Shown here: piece by piece, positions 8,274 through 16,480 of the stretch
Numbering within the stretch: the first letter of the stretch is position 1
Layout of the letters: each line of letters opens with the position of its first letter
Origin: Martinezella tropici
Lineage (GTDB): Bacteria; Pseudomonadota; Alphaproteobacteria; Rhizobiales; Rhizobiaceae
Assembly (NCBI RefSeq): GCF_008370325.1
Contig: NZ_VNIP01000009.1
Span: 186,001 to 250,000, forward strand
Reading direction: 5' to 3'
DNA length: 64,000 nucleotides
Made by a program: the position numbers and the translations under genes
The notes under the pieces: generated by a model
What the model saw: the letters and a program-made list of their open reading frames with translations, nothing else
Databases searched by the model: none
What the model was told of the DNA's origin: nothing

Positions 8274-8831
8274 ATGTCCGTCAGCCTTCGCAGCGCAACC
8301 CCAGACGATCTTTCCCATATCACCGCTATCTACAGAGATTCCGTCCTCAACGGCACGGCAAGCTACGAAATCACGCCGCCGAGCCAGGAAGAGATGGCAG
8401 GCCGCTTCCAGGCAATCCGTGAAAAGGGCTATCCCTATATCGTCGCCGAAGACGAGACCGGCGCGTTTCTCGGCTATGCCTATGCCTCATCGTTCCGCAC
8501 GCGGCCGGCCTATCGCTGGATGGTGGAGGATTCGATTTATCTGGCACCCGAGGCCCGTGGGCGCGGCGTCGGCAGGCTGCTGCTCGATGCGCTCGTCGAA
8601 CGCTGCGAGGCGCTCGGCTTCCGCCAGATGATCGCCGTCATCGGCGGCGCCCATCCCGCCTCCGTCGCCGTGCATCGCGCTGCTGGCTTCACTGAAACCG
8701 GCCTATTGAAAGGCACCGGCTACAAACACGGCCGATGGCTGGATACCATGCTGATGCAGAAGGCGTTGGGCGAAGGCGACGGCACCGATCCGGATCCTTC
8801 GATTTATCCTGGGACGTTGTTTGGGGAATAG
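8274..8831 (+). CDS. GNAT family N-acetyltransferase (phosphinothricin/methionine-derivative acetyltransferase-like)
   Basis: A 185-residue GNAT protein. Acetyl-CoA binding motif A is visible as EARGRGVGRLLLDAL, and the family features SVLNGTASYEITPP and AYRWMVEDSIYL match the Pat/Bar/MddA subgroup. That subgroup acetylates phosphinothricin, methionine sulfoximine or methionine sulfone. The start at 8274 (MSVSLRSATPDDL) aligns with the usual N-terminus; a longer frame runs back into the upstream terminator. The true substrate cannot be told from sequence. Confidence 0.88.
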   Translation: MSVSLRSATPDDLSHITAIYRDSVLNGTASYEITPPSQEEMAGRFQAIREKGYPYIVAEDETGAFLGYAYASSFRTRPAYRWMVEDSIYLAPEARGRGVGRLLLDALVERCEALGFRQMIAVIGGAHPASVAVHRAAGFTETGLLKGTGYKHGRWLDTMLMQKALGEGDGTDPDPSIYPGTLFGE

Positions 8832-8860
8832 CGCGAGTTTTGCATATGTCGCACCTCTGA

Positions 8861-9052
8861 TACCCCCTCTGTCAGCTTCGCTGACATCTCCCCCACAAGG
8901 GGGGAGATCGTTGGGAGTTTGCCGTTCGCTGCTTCCAAATCAACAAACTACATTTTCAGCGGATTCGATGTTCGCTTGAGGCGAGAGCGTATCGCGAGCA
9001 ACCAATCTCCCCCCTTGTGGGGGAGATGTCACGACAGTGACAGAGGGGGGTG
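8861..9052. repeat. Rhizobiales palindromic mosaic repeat (family R1), copy A
   Basis: Two inverted units of about 49 bp (8861-8909 and 9004-9052) share the core CTCCCCCACAAGGGGGGAG and a CCCCCTCTGTC outer edge. They are separated by 94 bp. The same architecture with a 93-bp gap recurs at 14489-14678, and two more units lie inside ftsY. It resembles the RIME-type intergenic elements described in rhizobia, though I cannot confirm the exact family name. It occupies the gap between the GNAT and DUF2794 genes. Confidence 0.85.
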
Positions 9053-9089
9053 AAGCACCCTCCACGAACACGCGCCCAACGAAGAAAAC

Positions 9090-9491
9090 CTACTTCTCCA
9101 CCAGCTTCAGCTGTTTGTCGAACACCTTCAGAACCTGCTGTACCTCGTGGCCGCGCTTCAAGATCATGCCGTTGGTGTTGACGACGGAAAAGGCGCCCTG
9201 CTTGGCGGCGAGCTTCGGATTCTTTTCGATGCGGAAGAGCGGCATTTCGCCGGAGCGCTTGAAGACGGAGAAAACCGCCTTCTCTTTCAGATGGTCGATG
9301 GCGTAGTCGCGCCATTCGCCTTCGCCGACCATGCGGCCGTAGATCCACAAAATCGCATCCAGCTCCCGGCGATGGAAGGTCACCGGTAGCGGATCCTTGC
9401 TTTGTTTGTATTCTCTGAGATCGACGACGGAGGAACTAGTATCGGCGGAACGGTGTTCGCCGTGTCGCAAATCCGGCTGATCAGTCATCAA
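9090..9491 (-). CDS. DUF2794 family protein
   Basis: A 133-residue soluble protein with the DUF2794 core: PVTFHRRELDAILWIYGRM, EWRDYAIDHLKEKAVFSVF, and a C-terminal LKRGHEVQQVLKVFDKQLK. The family is nearly confined to alphaproteobacteria and has no known function. Two adjacent ATG codons (9489-9491 and 9486-9488) are both possible starts, and a GGGGG ribosome site lies just upstream. It stands alone, with R1 copy A downstream and the hairpin array upstream. Confidence 0.85.
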   Translation of the reverse strand: MMTDQPDLRHGEHRSADTSSSVVDLREYKQSKDPLPVTFHRRELDAILWIYGRMVGEGEWRDYAIDHLKEKAVFSVFKRSGEMPLFRIEKNPKLAAKQGAFSVVNTNGMILKRGHEVQQVLKVFDKQLKLVEK

Positions 9492-9744
9492 TCCCCCAAG
9501 GGTTATCTCATGACAGGAGAATGACAGTTTGCCTCAGCCACGCCAAATTGCAAGATGGCCGACGGCTCACAATTTCTTTCCCATGCCCGAAAGCATCTCG
9601 GCAGCGCCGCATTTCAGACAAAACGACGCCCAATTTACAGGAAGTATAGGCAGCCGTTTGGCGCCGCCGCGTCAAACGGCCCGGCCGGGGCGCGTCGATT
9701 AAACCCCAGCCCCGAATGCGTCCCCGCCGGGCACCTCCCCTTTT
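9492..9744. other. Intergenic stretch upstream of DUF2794
   Basis: There is no credible gene here. This is the promoter side of the leftward DUF2794 gene. Together with the adjacent tandem repeat it makes a 364-bp gene-free gap. Confidence 0.4.
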
Positions 9745-9850
9745 TGGCGCCAGCCAAAATAGGGAGCCTTTTTGCATCAGCCAAAATAGGGAGCCTTTTT
9801 GGCGCCAGCCAAAATAGAGAACCTTTCGGCGTCAGCCGAAATTCAGAAAT
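9745..9850. repeat. Tandem 27-28 bp hairpin repeat array (about 3.5 units)
   Basis: Units beginning CAGCCAAAATAGGGAG recur at 9751, 9778 and 9806, with a diverged fourth copy at 9833. The spacing is 27, 28 and 27 bp. Each unit carries CTTTTTGGCG...GCCAAAAT, so it can fold as a stem with A- and T-rich flanks on both strands. The array sits directly past the stop of the leftward DUF1223 gene (9856) and could act as stacked terminators. Spacers are absent, so it is not CRISPR. Confidence 0.85.
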
Positions 9851-9855
9851 ACCGT

Positions 9856-10605
9856 TCAGCCGTCCGGGCCGATGGTCAGAACCGTTGCGCCAAGAATGGC
9901 TGCAGGATCGCCCGAAGGCGTCGACGATTGCAGCAGAACGGCAAGGCCTCTTCGACCGGCCTTTTCAAGCACGGTGGAGGGCAACACGAGGTTCATGGCC
10001 TTGCCATCCCACATGCCCACGGTCTCGACGTCCGATACGGCATGCATGTAGGCGATCTGCTGGCCGGTGTTTTCGCCGCCTTTCGGAGCTACCATCTGCT
10101 CCTTGTCGAAATAGACGACGACCACATTGGCCCTGCCGTCACCGGCGCCGATCTTGATCTCGAGTTCGTCGCCCTTCGTAGCGGCATTCACCGGAACTAT
10201 CAGTCCCTCGCCGTGGCGCTGGAAATCGTCGATCTTGACGTTGATGGCGTCGAGATCGGCGCCGTTCATATGGTCCCTGCCATTGACGATCGCCTGCGGC
10301 GTATAGACGCCGCTGCGGCCCATCGTGCGGGCATAGGCGTATTGGCGCGCCGTATTGTCCTTGGACGCCATGGTGTCGTTCCAGCCGAGATAGTTCCAGT
10401 AGTCGACGTGATAGGCGAGAGCGACGACATTGCCCTGGCGGATCAGCTTGCGGAACGCAGCATCGGCGGGCGGACAGGAGGCACAGCCCTGCGAGGTGAA
10501 GAGTTCGACGACGCCCTTGATCTTCGACGCCTCCTGCGCATGCAGCGAACTTGCGAGCGCGATGCCTGCCAGAAGTGGAACCGAAAATCGAAGGCGCATT
10601 TCCAT
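9856..10605 (-). CDS. DUF1223 family secreted thioredoxin-like protein
   Basis: A 249-residue protein with a signal peptide (MEMRLRFSVPLLAGIALASS, cut near LHA-Q). A DUF1223 domain follows, opening with VVELFTSQGCASCPPAD, a thioredoxin-fold strand followed by a C-x2-C pair. YTPQAIVNGRDHMNG corresponds to the cis-proline region. The family is probably periplasmic and redox-related, with no proven function. The start at 10603-10605 follows AGAGGTAAG; an in-frame ATG two codons later is possible. The longer open frame to 10836 overlaps the acnA terminator and is rejected. Confidence 0.85.
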   Translation of the reverse strand: MEMRLRFSVPLLAGIALASSLHAQEASKIKGVVELFTSQGCASCPPADAAFRKLIRQGNVVALAYHVDYWNYLGWNDTMASKDNTARQYAYARTMGRSGVYTPQAIVNGRDHMNGADLDAINVKIDDFQRHGEGLIVPVNAATKGDELEIKIGAGDGRANVVVVYFDKEQMVAPKGGENTGQQIAYMHAVSDVETVGMWDGKAMNLVLPSTVLEKAGRRGLAVLLQSSTPSGDPAAILGATVLTIGPDG

Positions 10606-10790
10606 CTTACCTCTGCATCCAATCTCGAGCGCCGTCTGCCTACACGGGCTCTGCAACTCGCGCTTCTTGGGGCGACCAGACCACATCAAGCCCGAAAAAT
10701 CTGAAACAAGAGATAATAGTTTAGCGCGATGACGCAAAGTCACGATGGGGTGAGGCCGGGGTGAGCCGGAAGTCTCGCCGTACACATCAC

Positions 10791-10832
10791 CGTGAAAAAC
10801 AAGACGCCGCCGGGAGAGTTTCCCGGCGGCGT
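10791..10832 (-). terminator. Rho-independent terminator of acnA
   Basis: A 12-bp perfect stem (acgccgccggga 10804-10815 / tcccggcggcgt 10821-10832) has a 5-nt loop. Leftward it is followed by CTTGTTTTTCAC. It is 22 nt past the acnA stop. Confidence 0.93.
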
Positions 10833-10854
10833 GCAAGAGAAGTTCAGACGCCTA

Positions 10855-13545
10855 TCAGGCGGCGAGATCGCGCAGAACCGTCTGCAGAATGCCGCCATTG
10901 TTGACGTAGACGACCTCATCCAGCGTATCGATGCGGCAGATGATCGGAACATCCTTCACCGAGCCGTCGCCATAGGTGATCTTGGCGATCTTGCGCTCGC
11001 GCGGCTTGATGTGTTCCAGGCCTTCGATGGTGACGAGTTCATCGCCCTTCAGGCCGAGGCTGGCCCAAGTGGTGCCTTCCTCGAAGACGAAGGGGATGAC
11101 GCCCATACCAACCAGGTTCGAACGATGGATACGCTCGAAGGACTGGGCGATCACGGCGCGCACGCCGAGCAGGTTCGTGCCCTTGGCAGCCCAGTCGCGC
11201 GACGAGCCGTTGCCGTATTCGACGCCTGCGAAGATGACGAGCGGAACGCCCTCGGCCTTGTACTGCATGGCCGCATCGTAGATCGACGTCTCTTCCTTGG
11301 ACGGATAGTGGATGGTGTAGCCACCTTCCTTGCCGTTCGGGCCGAGCATGTGGTTGCGGATGCGGATATTGGCGAAAGTGCCGCGCATCATGACTTCATG
11401 GTTGCCGCGGCGCGTGCCGTACTGGTTGAAGTCGGCAACGCCGACGCCATGGCCAATGAGGTAAGAGCCGGCCGGCGAGGCAGCCTTGATCGAACCGGCC
11501 GGAGAAATGTGGTCGGTGGTGATCTTGTCGCCGAAGAGGCCGAGAACGCGAGCACCCTTGATGTCGGAGACGCCGGCGCCCTTCTTGCCCATGCCCACGA
11601 AGTAGGGCGGGTTCTGCACGTAGGTCGAATTGTCGTCCCAGGCATAGGTCTGGCCCGGAGGAACCTGCACGGCCTGCCAGTTGGCATCGCCCTTGAAGAC
11701 GTCGGCATACTTGCTCTCATAGAGCTCGCGGGTGACGTATTTCAGGATGAATTCCTGCACCTCCTGCGAGGTCGGCCAGATGTCCTTCAGATAAACAGGC
11801 TTGCCGTTCTGGTCTTCGCCGATCGGCTCCTTCGTCAGGTCGAGCTGCACCGAACCGGCGAGCGCATAGGCGACGACGAGCGGCGGCGAAGCGAGATAGT
11901 TTGCCTGGACGTCGGGCGAGATGCGGCCTTCGAAGTTGCGGTTGCCCGAGAGCACGCCAGATACGATCAGGCCCTTGTCGTTGATCGTCTTCGAGATCGG
12001 CGCCGGCAATGGGCCGGAATTGCCGATGCAGGTGGTGCAGCCGAAGCCGACCAGGTTGAAGCCGAGCTTGTCGAGATCGGCCTGCAGGCCGGATTTGGCG
12101 AGATATTCGCCGACGACCTGGGATCCCGGTGCCAGGGATGTCTTGACCCACGGCTTGGACTTCAGACCCTTGGCAACGGCGTTGCGGGCGAGAAGGCCGG
12201 CGGCGATCAGCACCGAAGGGTTGGAAGTGTTGGTGCAGGAAGTGATGGCGGCGATGGCAACGTCGCCATGGCCGATATCGAAATCCGTGCCTTCGACCGC
12301 ATAGCGGTTGGAGAGCTGGCCGGGCTTCTTGTATTCGGTATCCAGCGAGGTCGCGAAACCGGAAGCGATGTTTTCCAGCGCGATACGGCCTTCCGGACGC
12401 TTCGGGCCGGCCATCGAGGGAACGACGTCGCCGAGATCGAGTTCCAGCGTGTCGGTGAAGACGAGATCGGAACCATCATTGTCGCGCCACATCCCTTGAG
12501 CCTTCGAATAGGCTTCGACGAGTGCGATGCGGTCCTTTGTGCGGCCGGACATGTTGAGATAATGCAGCGTTTCCTTGTCGACCGGGAAGAAGCCGCAGGT
12601 CGCGCCATATTCCGGACCCATGTTGCCGATGGTGGCGCGGTCGGCGAGCGGCATGTTGTCGAGGCCGGGGCCGAAGAATTCGACGAACTTGGAAACGACG
12701 CCCTTCTTGCGCAGCATCTGCACGACGGTCAGAACGAGGTCGGTCGCGGTGACGCCTTCCTTGAGCTTGCCCGTGAGCTTGAAGCCGATGACCTCAGGCA
12801 GCAGCATGGAGACCGGCTGGCCGAGCATGGCGGCTTCAGCTTCGATACCGCCGACACCCCAGCCGAGAACGCCGAGGCCGTTGATCATGGTCGTGTGCGA
12901 ATCGGTGCCGACGCAGGTGTCGGGATAAGCGATCGTTTCGCCGTCCTCTTCCTTGGTCCAGACGGTCTGGCCGAGATATTCGAGGTTCACCTGGTGACAG
13001 ATACCGGTGCCGGGAGGGACGACGCGGAAGTTCTTGAATGCCTGCTGGCCCCACTTCAGGAAGCGGTAGCGCTCGCCGTTGCGCTGGTATTCCAGCTCGA
13101 CGTTCTTGGCAAAAGCCTGGGGAGTGCCGAATTCGTCGACGATGACGGAGTGGTCGATGACGAGATCGACGGGAACGAGCGGATTGATCTTTTCCGGATC
13201 GCCGCCGAGGGAGACCATGGCGTCGCGCATGGCGGCGAGGTCGACAACGGCCGGAACGCCGGTGAAGTCCTGCATCAGCACGCGCGCCGGGCGATAGGCG
13301 ATTTCGTTCTCGACGGTGCCCTTGTTGGTCAGCCATTCGGCGACGGCAAGGATATGGTCCTTGGTGACCGACTGCCCGTCTTCAAAACGCAGCAGGTTTT
13401 CCAGAAGCACCTTCATGGAGTAAGGCAGCTTGGAAACGCCGGGCAGACCATTGGCTTCAGCCTTAGGAAGGCTGAAATAGACATAGTCTTTCCCGCCCAC
13501 GGTCAGCGTGGAACGACAATTGAAACTGTCAAGAGATTTAGACAC
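10855..13545 (-). CDS. acnA: Aconitate hydratase A (AcnA / IRP type)
   Basis: An 896-residue protein, the usual length of bacterial AcnA/IRP1-type aconitase. It interconverts citrate and isocitrate in the TCA cycle with a 4Fe-4S cluster. Cluster cysteines are visible in ITSCTNTSNPSV and in GFGCTTCIGNSGPL. The C-terminal swivel domain carries EYGNGSSRDWAAKGT, the substrate-binding Ser/Arg region. The start is GTG at 13543-13545 (protein begins SKSLDSFNCRSTL). It is divergent from ccmA, with 263 bp between them. A 923-codon open frame on the opposite strand is a codon-bias shadow. Confidence 0.97.
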   Translation of the reverse strand: MSKSLDSFNCRSTLTVGGKDYVYFSLPKAEANGLPGVSKLPYSMKVLLENLLRFEDGQSVTKDHILAVAEWLTNKGTVENEIAYRPARVLMQDFTGVPAVVDLAAMRDAMVSLGGDPEKINPLVPVDLVIDHSVIVDEFGTPQAFAKNVELEYQRNGERYRFLKWGQQAFKNFRVVPPGTGICHQVNLEYLGQTVWTKEEDGETIAYPDTCVGTDSHTTMINGLGVLGWGVGGIEAEAAMLGQPVSMLLPEVIGFKLTGKLKEGVTATDLVLTVVQMLRKKGVVSKFVEFFGPGLDNMPLADRATIGNMGPEYGATCGFFPVDKETLHYLNMSGRTKDRIALVEAYSKAQGMWRDNDGSDLVFTDTLELDLGDVVPSMAGPKRPEGRIALENIASGFATSLDTEYKKPGQLSNRYAVEGTDFDIGHGDVAIAAITSCTNTSNPSVLIAAGLLARNAVAKGLKSKPWVKTSLAPGSQVVGEYLAKSGLQADLDKLGFNLVGFGCTTCIGNSGPLPAPISKTINDKGLIVSGVLSGNRNFEGRISPDVQANYLASPPLVVAYALAGSVQLDLTKEPIGEDQNGKPVYLKDIWPTSQEVQEFILKYVTRELYESKYADVFKGDANWQAVQVPPGQTYAWDDNSTYVQNPPYFVGMGKKGAGVSDIKGARVLGLFGDKITTDHISPAGSIKAASPAGSYLIGHGVGVADFNQYGTRRGNHEVMMRGTFANIRIRNHMLGPNGKEGGYTIHYPSKEETSIYDAAMQYKAEGVPLVIFAGVEYGNGSSRDWAAKGTNLLGVRAVIAQSFERIHRSNLVGMGVIPFVFEEGTTWASLGLKGDELVTIEGLEHIKPRERKIAKITYGDGSVKDVPIICRIDTLDEVVYVNNGGILQTVLRDLAA

Positions 13546-13808
13546 GAGATACCCCGTTTCTGATAGCCAACACAGTCGTGCGAACGCCTATGCACTTTAT
13601 GCACATCAGGATGCGGGTGCGGCCATTTCCGCTGTCCGCACGTAAGGCAGAAAACCTTATGTTCGGCGCAAGGATGAAATTCACGCCGACCGCTGGCGTG
13701 GTTGCAGGTCTTATAGATAATTTCGTAAAGACTTGCCAGAGTGACAAAGCGCAAATTTGGACAATTTTTTGCGCGCTGCGGCAACGACAACGGGGAAAGT
13801 CTGAGCGA

Positions 13809-14456
13809 ATGCATCTATGCGCTGAAAATCTGGCGGCAAGGCGGGGCGAAGACCTGATTTTCTCGAATGTTTCCTTCAACTTGGCAGGTGGCGACGCCCT
13901 CATCCTGACCGGGCGCAACGGCTCGGGAAAATCCACGCTTCTGCGTGTTGTGGCAGGCCTTCTCAGGCAGGAAAAAGGCCGTGTCACATTCACCGGAAAT
14001 GACGGCGAATCGAGCCGGCCTGCGGGCGAAGCCAGCCACTATCTCGGCCACCGCAATGCGATGAAATCCGAGCTTACGGTCGCCGAAAACCTGACCTTCT
14101 GGAAAACCTTCCTCGGCGACATGGGGGGCGGTTTCGGCCTCACTGTCGATAAAGCCGCTGACGCCGTCGGGCTCGCCGGCATCACCCATCTTCCCTTCGG
14201 CTACCTCTCCGCCGGCCAGCAGCGGCGAATCGCATTTGCAAAACTTTTGGTCGCCCACCGCCCCATCTGGATCCTCGACGAACCGACGGCGGCGCTCGAC
14301 AGCTCCGCCGACCGGCTGTTTGCGGAGCTGATCACGGCGCATCAGAAGAATGGCGGCATCGTTCTTGCGGCCACGCATCAGCCGCTGGGATTGGAGAATG
14401 CGCAGGAGATGCGGATGAGGGGATTTGCCGAGGTGAGTGAGGGGGTATGGGGATGA
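13809..14456 (+). CDS. ccmA: Haem exporter ATP-binding protein CcmA
   Basis: A 215-residue ABC ATPase. Walker A is GRNGSGKST (residues 35-43), the signature region is YLSAGQQRRIAFAKLL (LSxGQ form), and Walker B is IWILDEPTAALD. The short length and the LSAGQ signature fit CcmA, which with CcmB/C/D releases the haem-CcmE complex during cytochrome c maturation in the periplasm. The ATG at 13809 (MHLCAENLAARRGED) is chosen; the frame is open upstream into the acnA promoter region. First gene of the ccmABCDG operon. Confidence 0.95.
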   Translation: MHLCAENLAARRGEDLIFSNVSFNLAGGDALILTGRNGSGKSTLLRVVAGLLRQEKGRVTFTGNDGESSRPAGEASHYLGHRNAMKSELTVAENLTFWKTFLGDMGGGFGLTVDKAADAVGLAGITHLPFGYLSAGQQRRIAFAKLLVAHRPIWILDEPTAALDSSADRLFAELITAHQKNGGIVLAATHQPLGLENAQEMRMRGFAEVSEGVWG

Positions 14457-14488
14457 GCTCGATGGTGCTGAATTTACCGAACCTTCGC

Positions 14489-14678
14489 TACCCCCCTCTG
14501 TCCCTTCGGGACATCTCCCCCACAAGGGGGGAGATCATTGGGAATTCGCGGCACCGTCTTGCAAAACCAATCAACACAGTTTCTGCAAATTCGATTTTTG
14601 ATCAGGGTAGATGGGGGCCGCGGGCCACCAATCTCCCCCCTTGTGGGGGAGATGTCCCGAAAGGGACAGAGGGGGGTA
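14489..14678. repeat. R1 palindromic mosaic repeat, copy B, inside the ccm operon
   Basis: Inverted units at 14489-14536 and 14630-14678 are separated by 93 bp. They match copy A at the core CTCCCCC...GGGGGGAGAT and in the CCAATCTCC junction. It separates ccmA (stop 14456) from ccmB (start 14704), genes normally adjacent or overlapping. Confidence 0.88.
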
Positions 14679-14703
14679 TCGTGCGTCATACTCGGTGCCA
14701 TCC

Positions 14704-15363
14704 ATGACCGCCCTCTTCCTCCGCGACCTCAAACTTTCGGTGCGCGCCGGCGGCGGGGCGTTGATCGGCATTCTCTTCTTCCTCACCGTCGTCGCCGTCA
14801 TTCCCTTCGGCGTCGGCCCGGATCTCAAGCTTCTCTCGCGCATCGGTCCGGCCATCGTCTGGATCGGCGCGCTGCTGGCGAGCCTTCTCGGCCTCGACCG
14901 GCTGTTCCAGGCGGAGCGCGACGACGGTTCGCTCGATCTGCTCGTCATGCAGGAAACGCCGCTCGTGCTGACGGTGTTCATCAAATGCGCGGCGCATTGG
15001 GTGGCGACCGGCCTGCCCCTCGTCATTGCCTCGCCGCTGCTCGGTCTCTTTATGAATATGAACGAGACGGCGATCGGCGCGACTGCCTTGACCTTGCTCG
15101 TCGGCTCGCCGGCGATCACCTTCATCGGCGCGGTCGGTGCTGCCGTCGCGGTGGCGCTGCCGCGCGGCGGGCTGCTGGTCTCCATTCTGGTTCTGCCGCT
15201 CACCATTCCCGTGCTGATCTTCGGCGTCAGCGCGACATACGCCGCCGTCGAGGGACCGCAACCCTTCCTGCCGCCGTTCCTGATCCTCACCGCGCTCACT
15301 TTGTTCTTCGCCGTCATCGGCCCGGCCGCCGCCGCCCTTGCCTTGCGGAACACGACTGATTGA
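14704..15363 (+). CDS. ccmB: Haem exporter permease CcmB
   Basis: A 219-residue inner-membrane protein with six predicted helices. Its N-terminus MTALFLRDLKLSVRAGGG and the block LDRLFQAERDDGSLDLL are characteristic of CcmB. It forms the transmembrane part of the CcmABCD complex. The start at 14704 gives standard length; the longer frame runs through the R1 repeat and is rejected. The 247-bp gap to ccmA is filled by R1 copy B. Confidence 0.95.
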   Translation: MTALFLRDLKLSVRAGGGALIGILFFLTVVAVIPFGVGPDLKLLSRIGPAIVWIGALLASLLGLDRLFQAERDDGSLDLLVMQETPLVLTVFIKCAAHWVATGLPLVIASPLLGLFMNMNETAIGATALTLLVGSPAITFIGAVGAAVAVALPRGGLLVSILVLPLTIPVLIFGVSATYAAVEGPQPFLPPFLILTALTLFFAVIGPAAAALALRNTTD

Positions 15364-15366
15364 TCA

Positions 15367-15471
15367 GAGCAATTCCACGAATAGTGCGAAGCGGTTTTCC
15401 GTCCGGAATTGCGTAACAACAAAAGGATAGAGCGTTTTCGCGTTTCGAAGAAAAGCGGAAAGGCTCTAACG
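15367..15471. repeat. Palindromic intergenic repeat (family R3), copy 1
   Basis: An inverted segment GCAATTCC ... GGTTTTCC ... GGAATTGCG (15369-15413) is followed by a second palindrome from AGAGCGTTTTCGCG to GAAAGGCTCT (about 15429-15468). The first part recurs at 45411-45455 with few changes. It lies between ccmB and ccmC. Confidence 0.75.
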
Positions 15472-15543
15472 GAGATACTGTTTCGTCGATCTGAGACAAT
15501 GCGGTCGATTGCCGGAAAAGCCATATCGGGTTAAACAAGCCGC

Positions 15544-16305
15544 ATGAGCGATATCAGTCCTGCGATCAGCCGATTTTCCGACCTCGCCAACCCCACGCGG
15601 TTTCTGGCCTTCTCGGCGCGTCTCATTCCCTGGCTGGCCATTATTTCGGCCGTGCTTTTCGCGATCGGCCTCTATCTGTCCTTCACGACCGAGGGCGACT
15701 ACCAGCAGGGCGATACCGTTCGCATCATGTATATTCACGTGCCATCGGCCTGGCTCTCGATGATGTGCTACACGATCATGAGCATGTCGGCGATCGGCAC
15801 GCTCGTTTGGCGCCATCCGCTGGCCGATGTCGCCGGCAAGACCGCCGCCCCGCTCGGCGCCGCCTTCACGCTGATCGCGCTCGTCACCGGCTCGCTCTGG
15901 GGCAAGCCGATGTGGGGCACCTATTGGGTCTGGGATGCGCGCCTGACCTCGGTCTTCATCCTGTTTCTGATGTATCTCGGCCTGATCGCGCTGAACCGCG
16001 CCATGGACGACCCATCAAAAGCCGCCCGCGTCGCCTCCATCCTGACCCTGGTCGGCTTCATCAATATTCCGATCATCAAGTTTTCGGTCGATTGGTGGAA
16101 TACGCTGCATCAGTCGGAAAGCATCATGCGCATGGATGGCCCGGCCATCGACGCGGAATTCCTCCGGCCGCTCCTCATCATGGCGCTCGCCTTCACGCTG
16201 CTGTTCTTCGCGCTGCATCTGATGGCGATCCGCAACGAGATCTGGCGCCGCCGCATCGCCGCGCAGCGCCGCATCGCCGCGCGCATGGCAAGCCGGGAGG
16301 AATAG
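15544..16305 (+). CDS. ccmC: Haem transporter CcmC
   Basis: A 253-residue membrane protein with six helices and the haem-handling tryptophan-rich motif WGTYWVWDARLTS. Flanking histidines include HVPSAWLSM. CcmC presents haem to CcmE in the periplasm and is a defining member of the haem-handling protein family. ATG at 15544. The next gene, ccmD, begins one base after its stop codon. Confidence 0.96.
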   Translation: MSDISPAISRFSDLANPTRFLAFSARLIPWLAIISAVLFAIGLYLSFTTEGDYQQGDTVRIMYIHVPSAWLSMMCYTIMSMSAIGTLVWRHPLADVAGKTAAPLGAAFTLIALVTGSLWGKPMWGTYWVWDARLTSVFILFLMYLGLIALNRAMDDPSKAARVASILTLVGFINIPIIKFSVDWWNTLHQSESIMRMDGPAIDAEFLRPLLIMALAFTLLFFALHLMAIRNEIWRRRIAAQRRIAARMASREE

Positions 16306-16306
16306 C

Positions 16307-16480
16307 ATGACGCATCCCTTCTACGTCTACGGCTCCTATGGCTTTGCCGCGATCATGATCCTCGCCATCATCGCCTGGACATGGATCGACGGGCGCCTGC
16401 GCCGTCGCGAACTCGCCGAGCTGGAAGCATCCGGCATCCGCCGCCGCTCGCAGCGCATGCCCGAAGGCGAGACGAAATGA
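16307..16480 (+). CDS. ccmD: Haem exporter protein CcmD
   Basis: A 57-residue protein: MTHPFYVYGSYGF, one hydrophobic helix (AAIMILAIIAWTWID), then a basic-acidic C-terminal tail (RLRRRELAELEASG). Size, single N-out helix, tyrosine-containing N-terminus and position between ccmC and ccmG identify CcmD, which stabilises CcmC and helps release holo-CcmE from CcmAB. It starts one base after ccmC, preceded by GGGAGGAATAG, and its TGA overlaps the ATG of ccmG. Confidence 0.92.
   Translation: MTHPFYVYGSYGFAAIMILAIIAWTWIDGRLRRRELAELEASGIRRRSQRMPEGETK

Noticed and set aside
9745..9850. Short tandem repeats as a CRISPR array
   Set aside because: Units are contiguous with no unique spacers and no cas genes nearby.
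10792..13563. 923-codon open frame opposite acnA
   Set aside because: It mirrors acnA, has low-complexity Asp/Val/Gly-rich composition typical of antisense high-GC frames, and no family resemblance.
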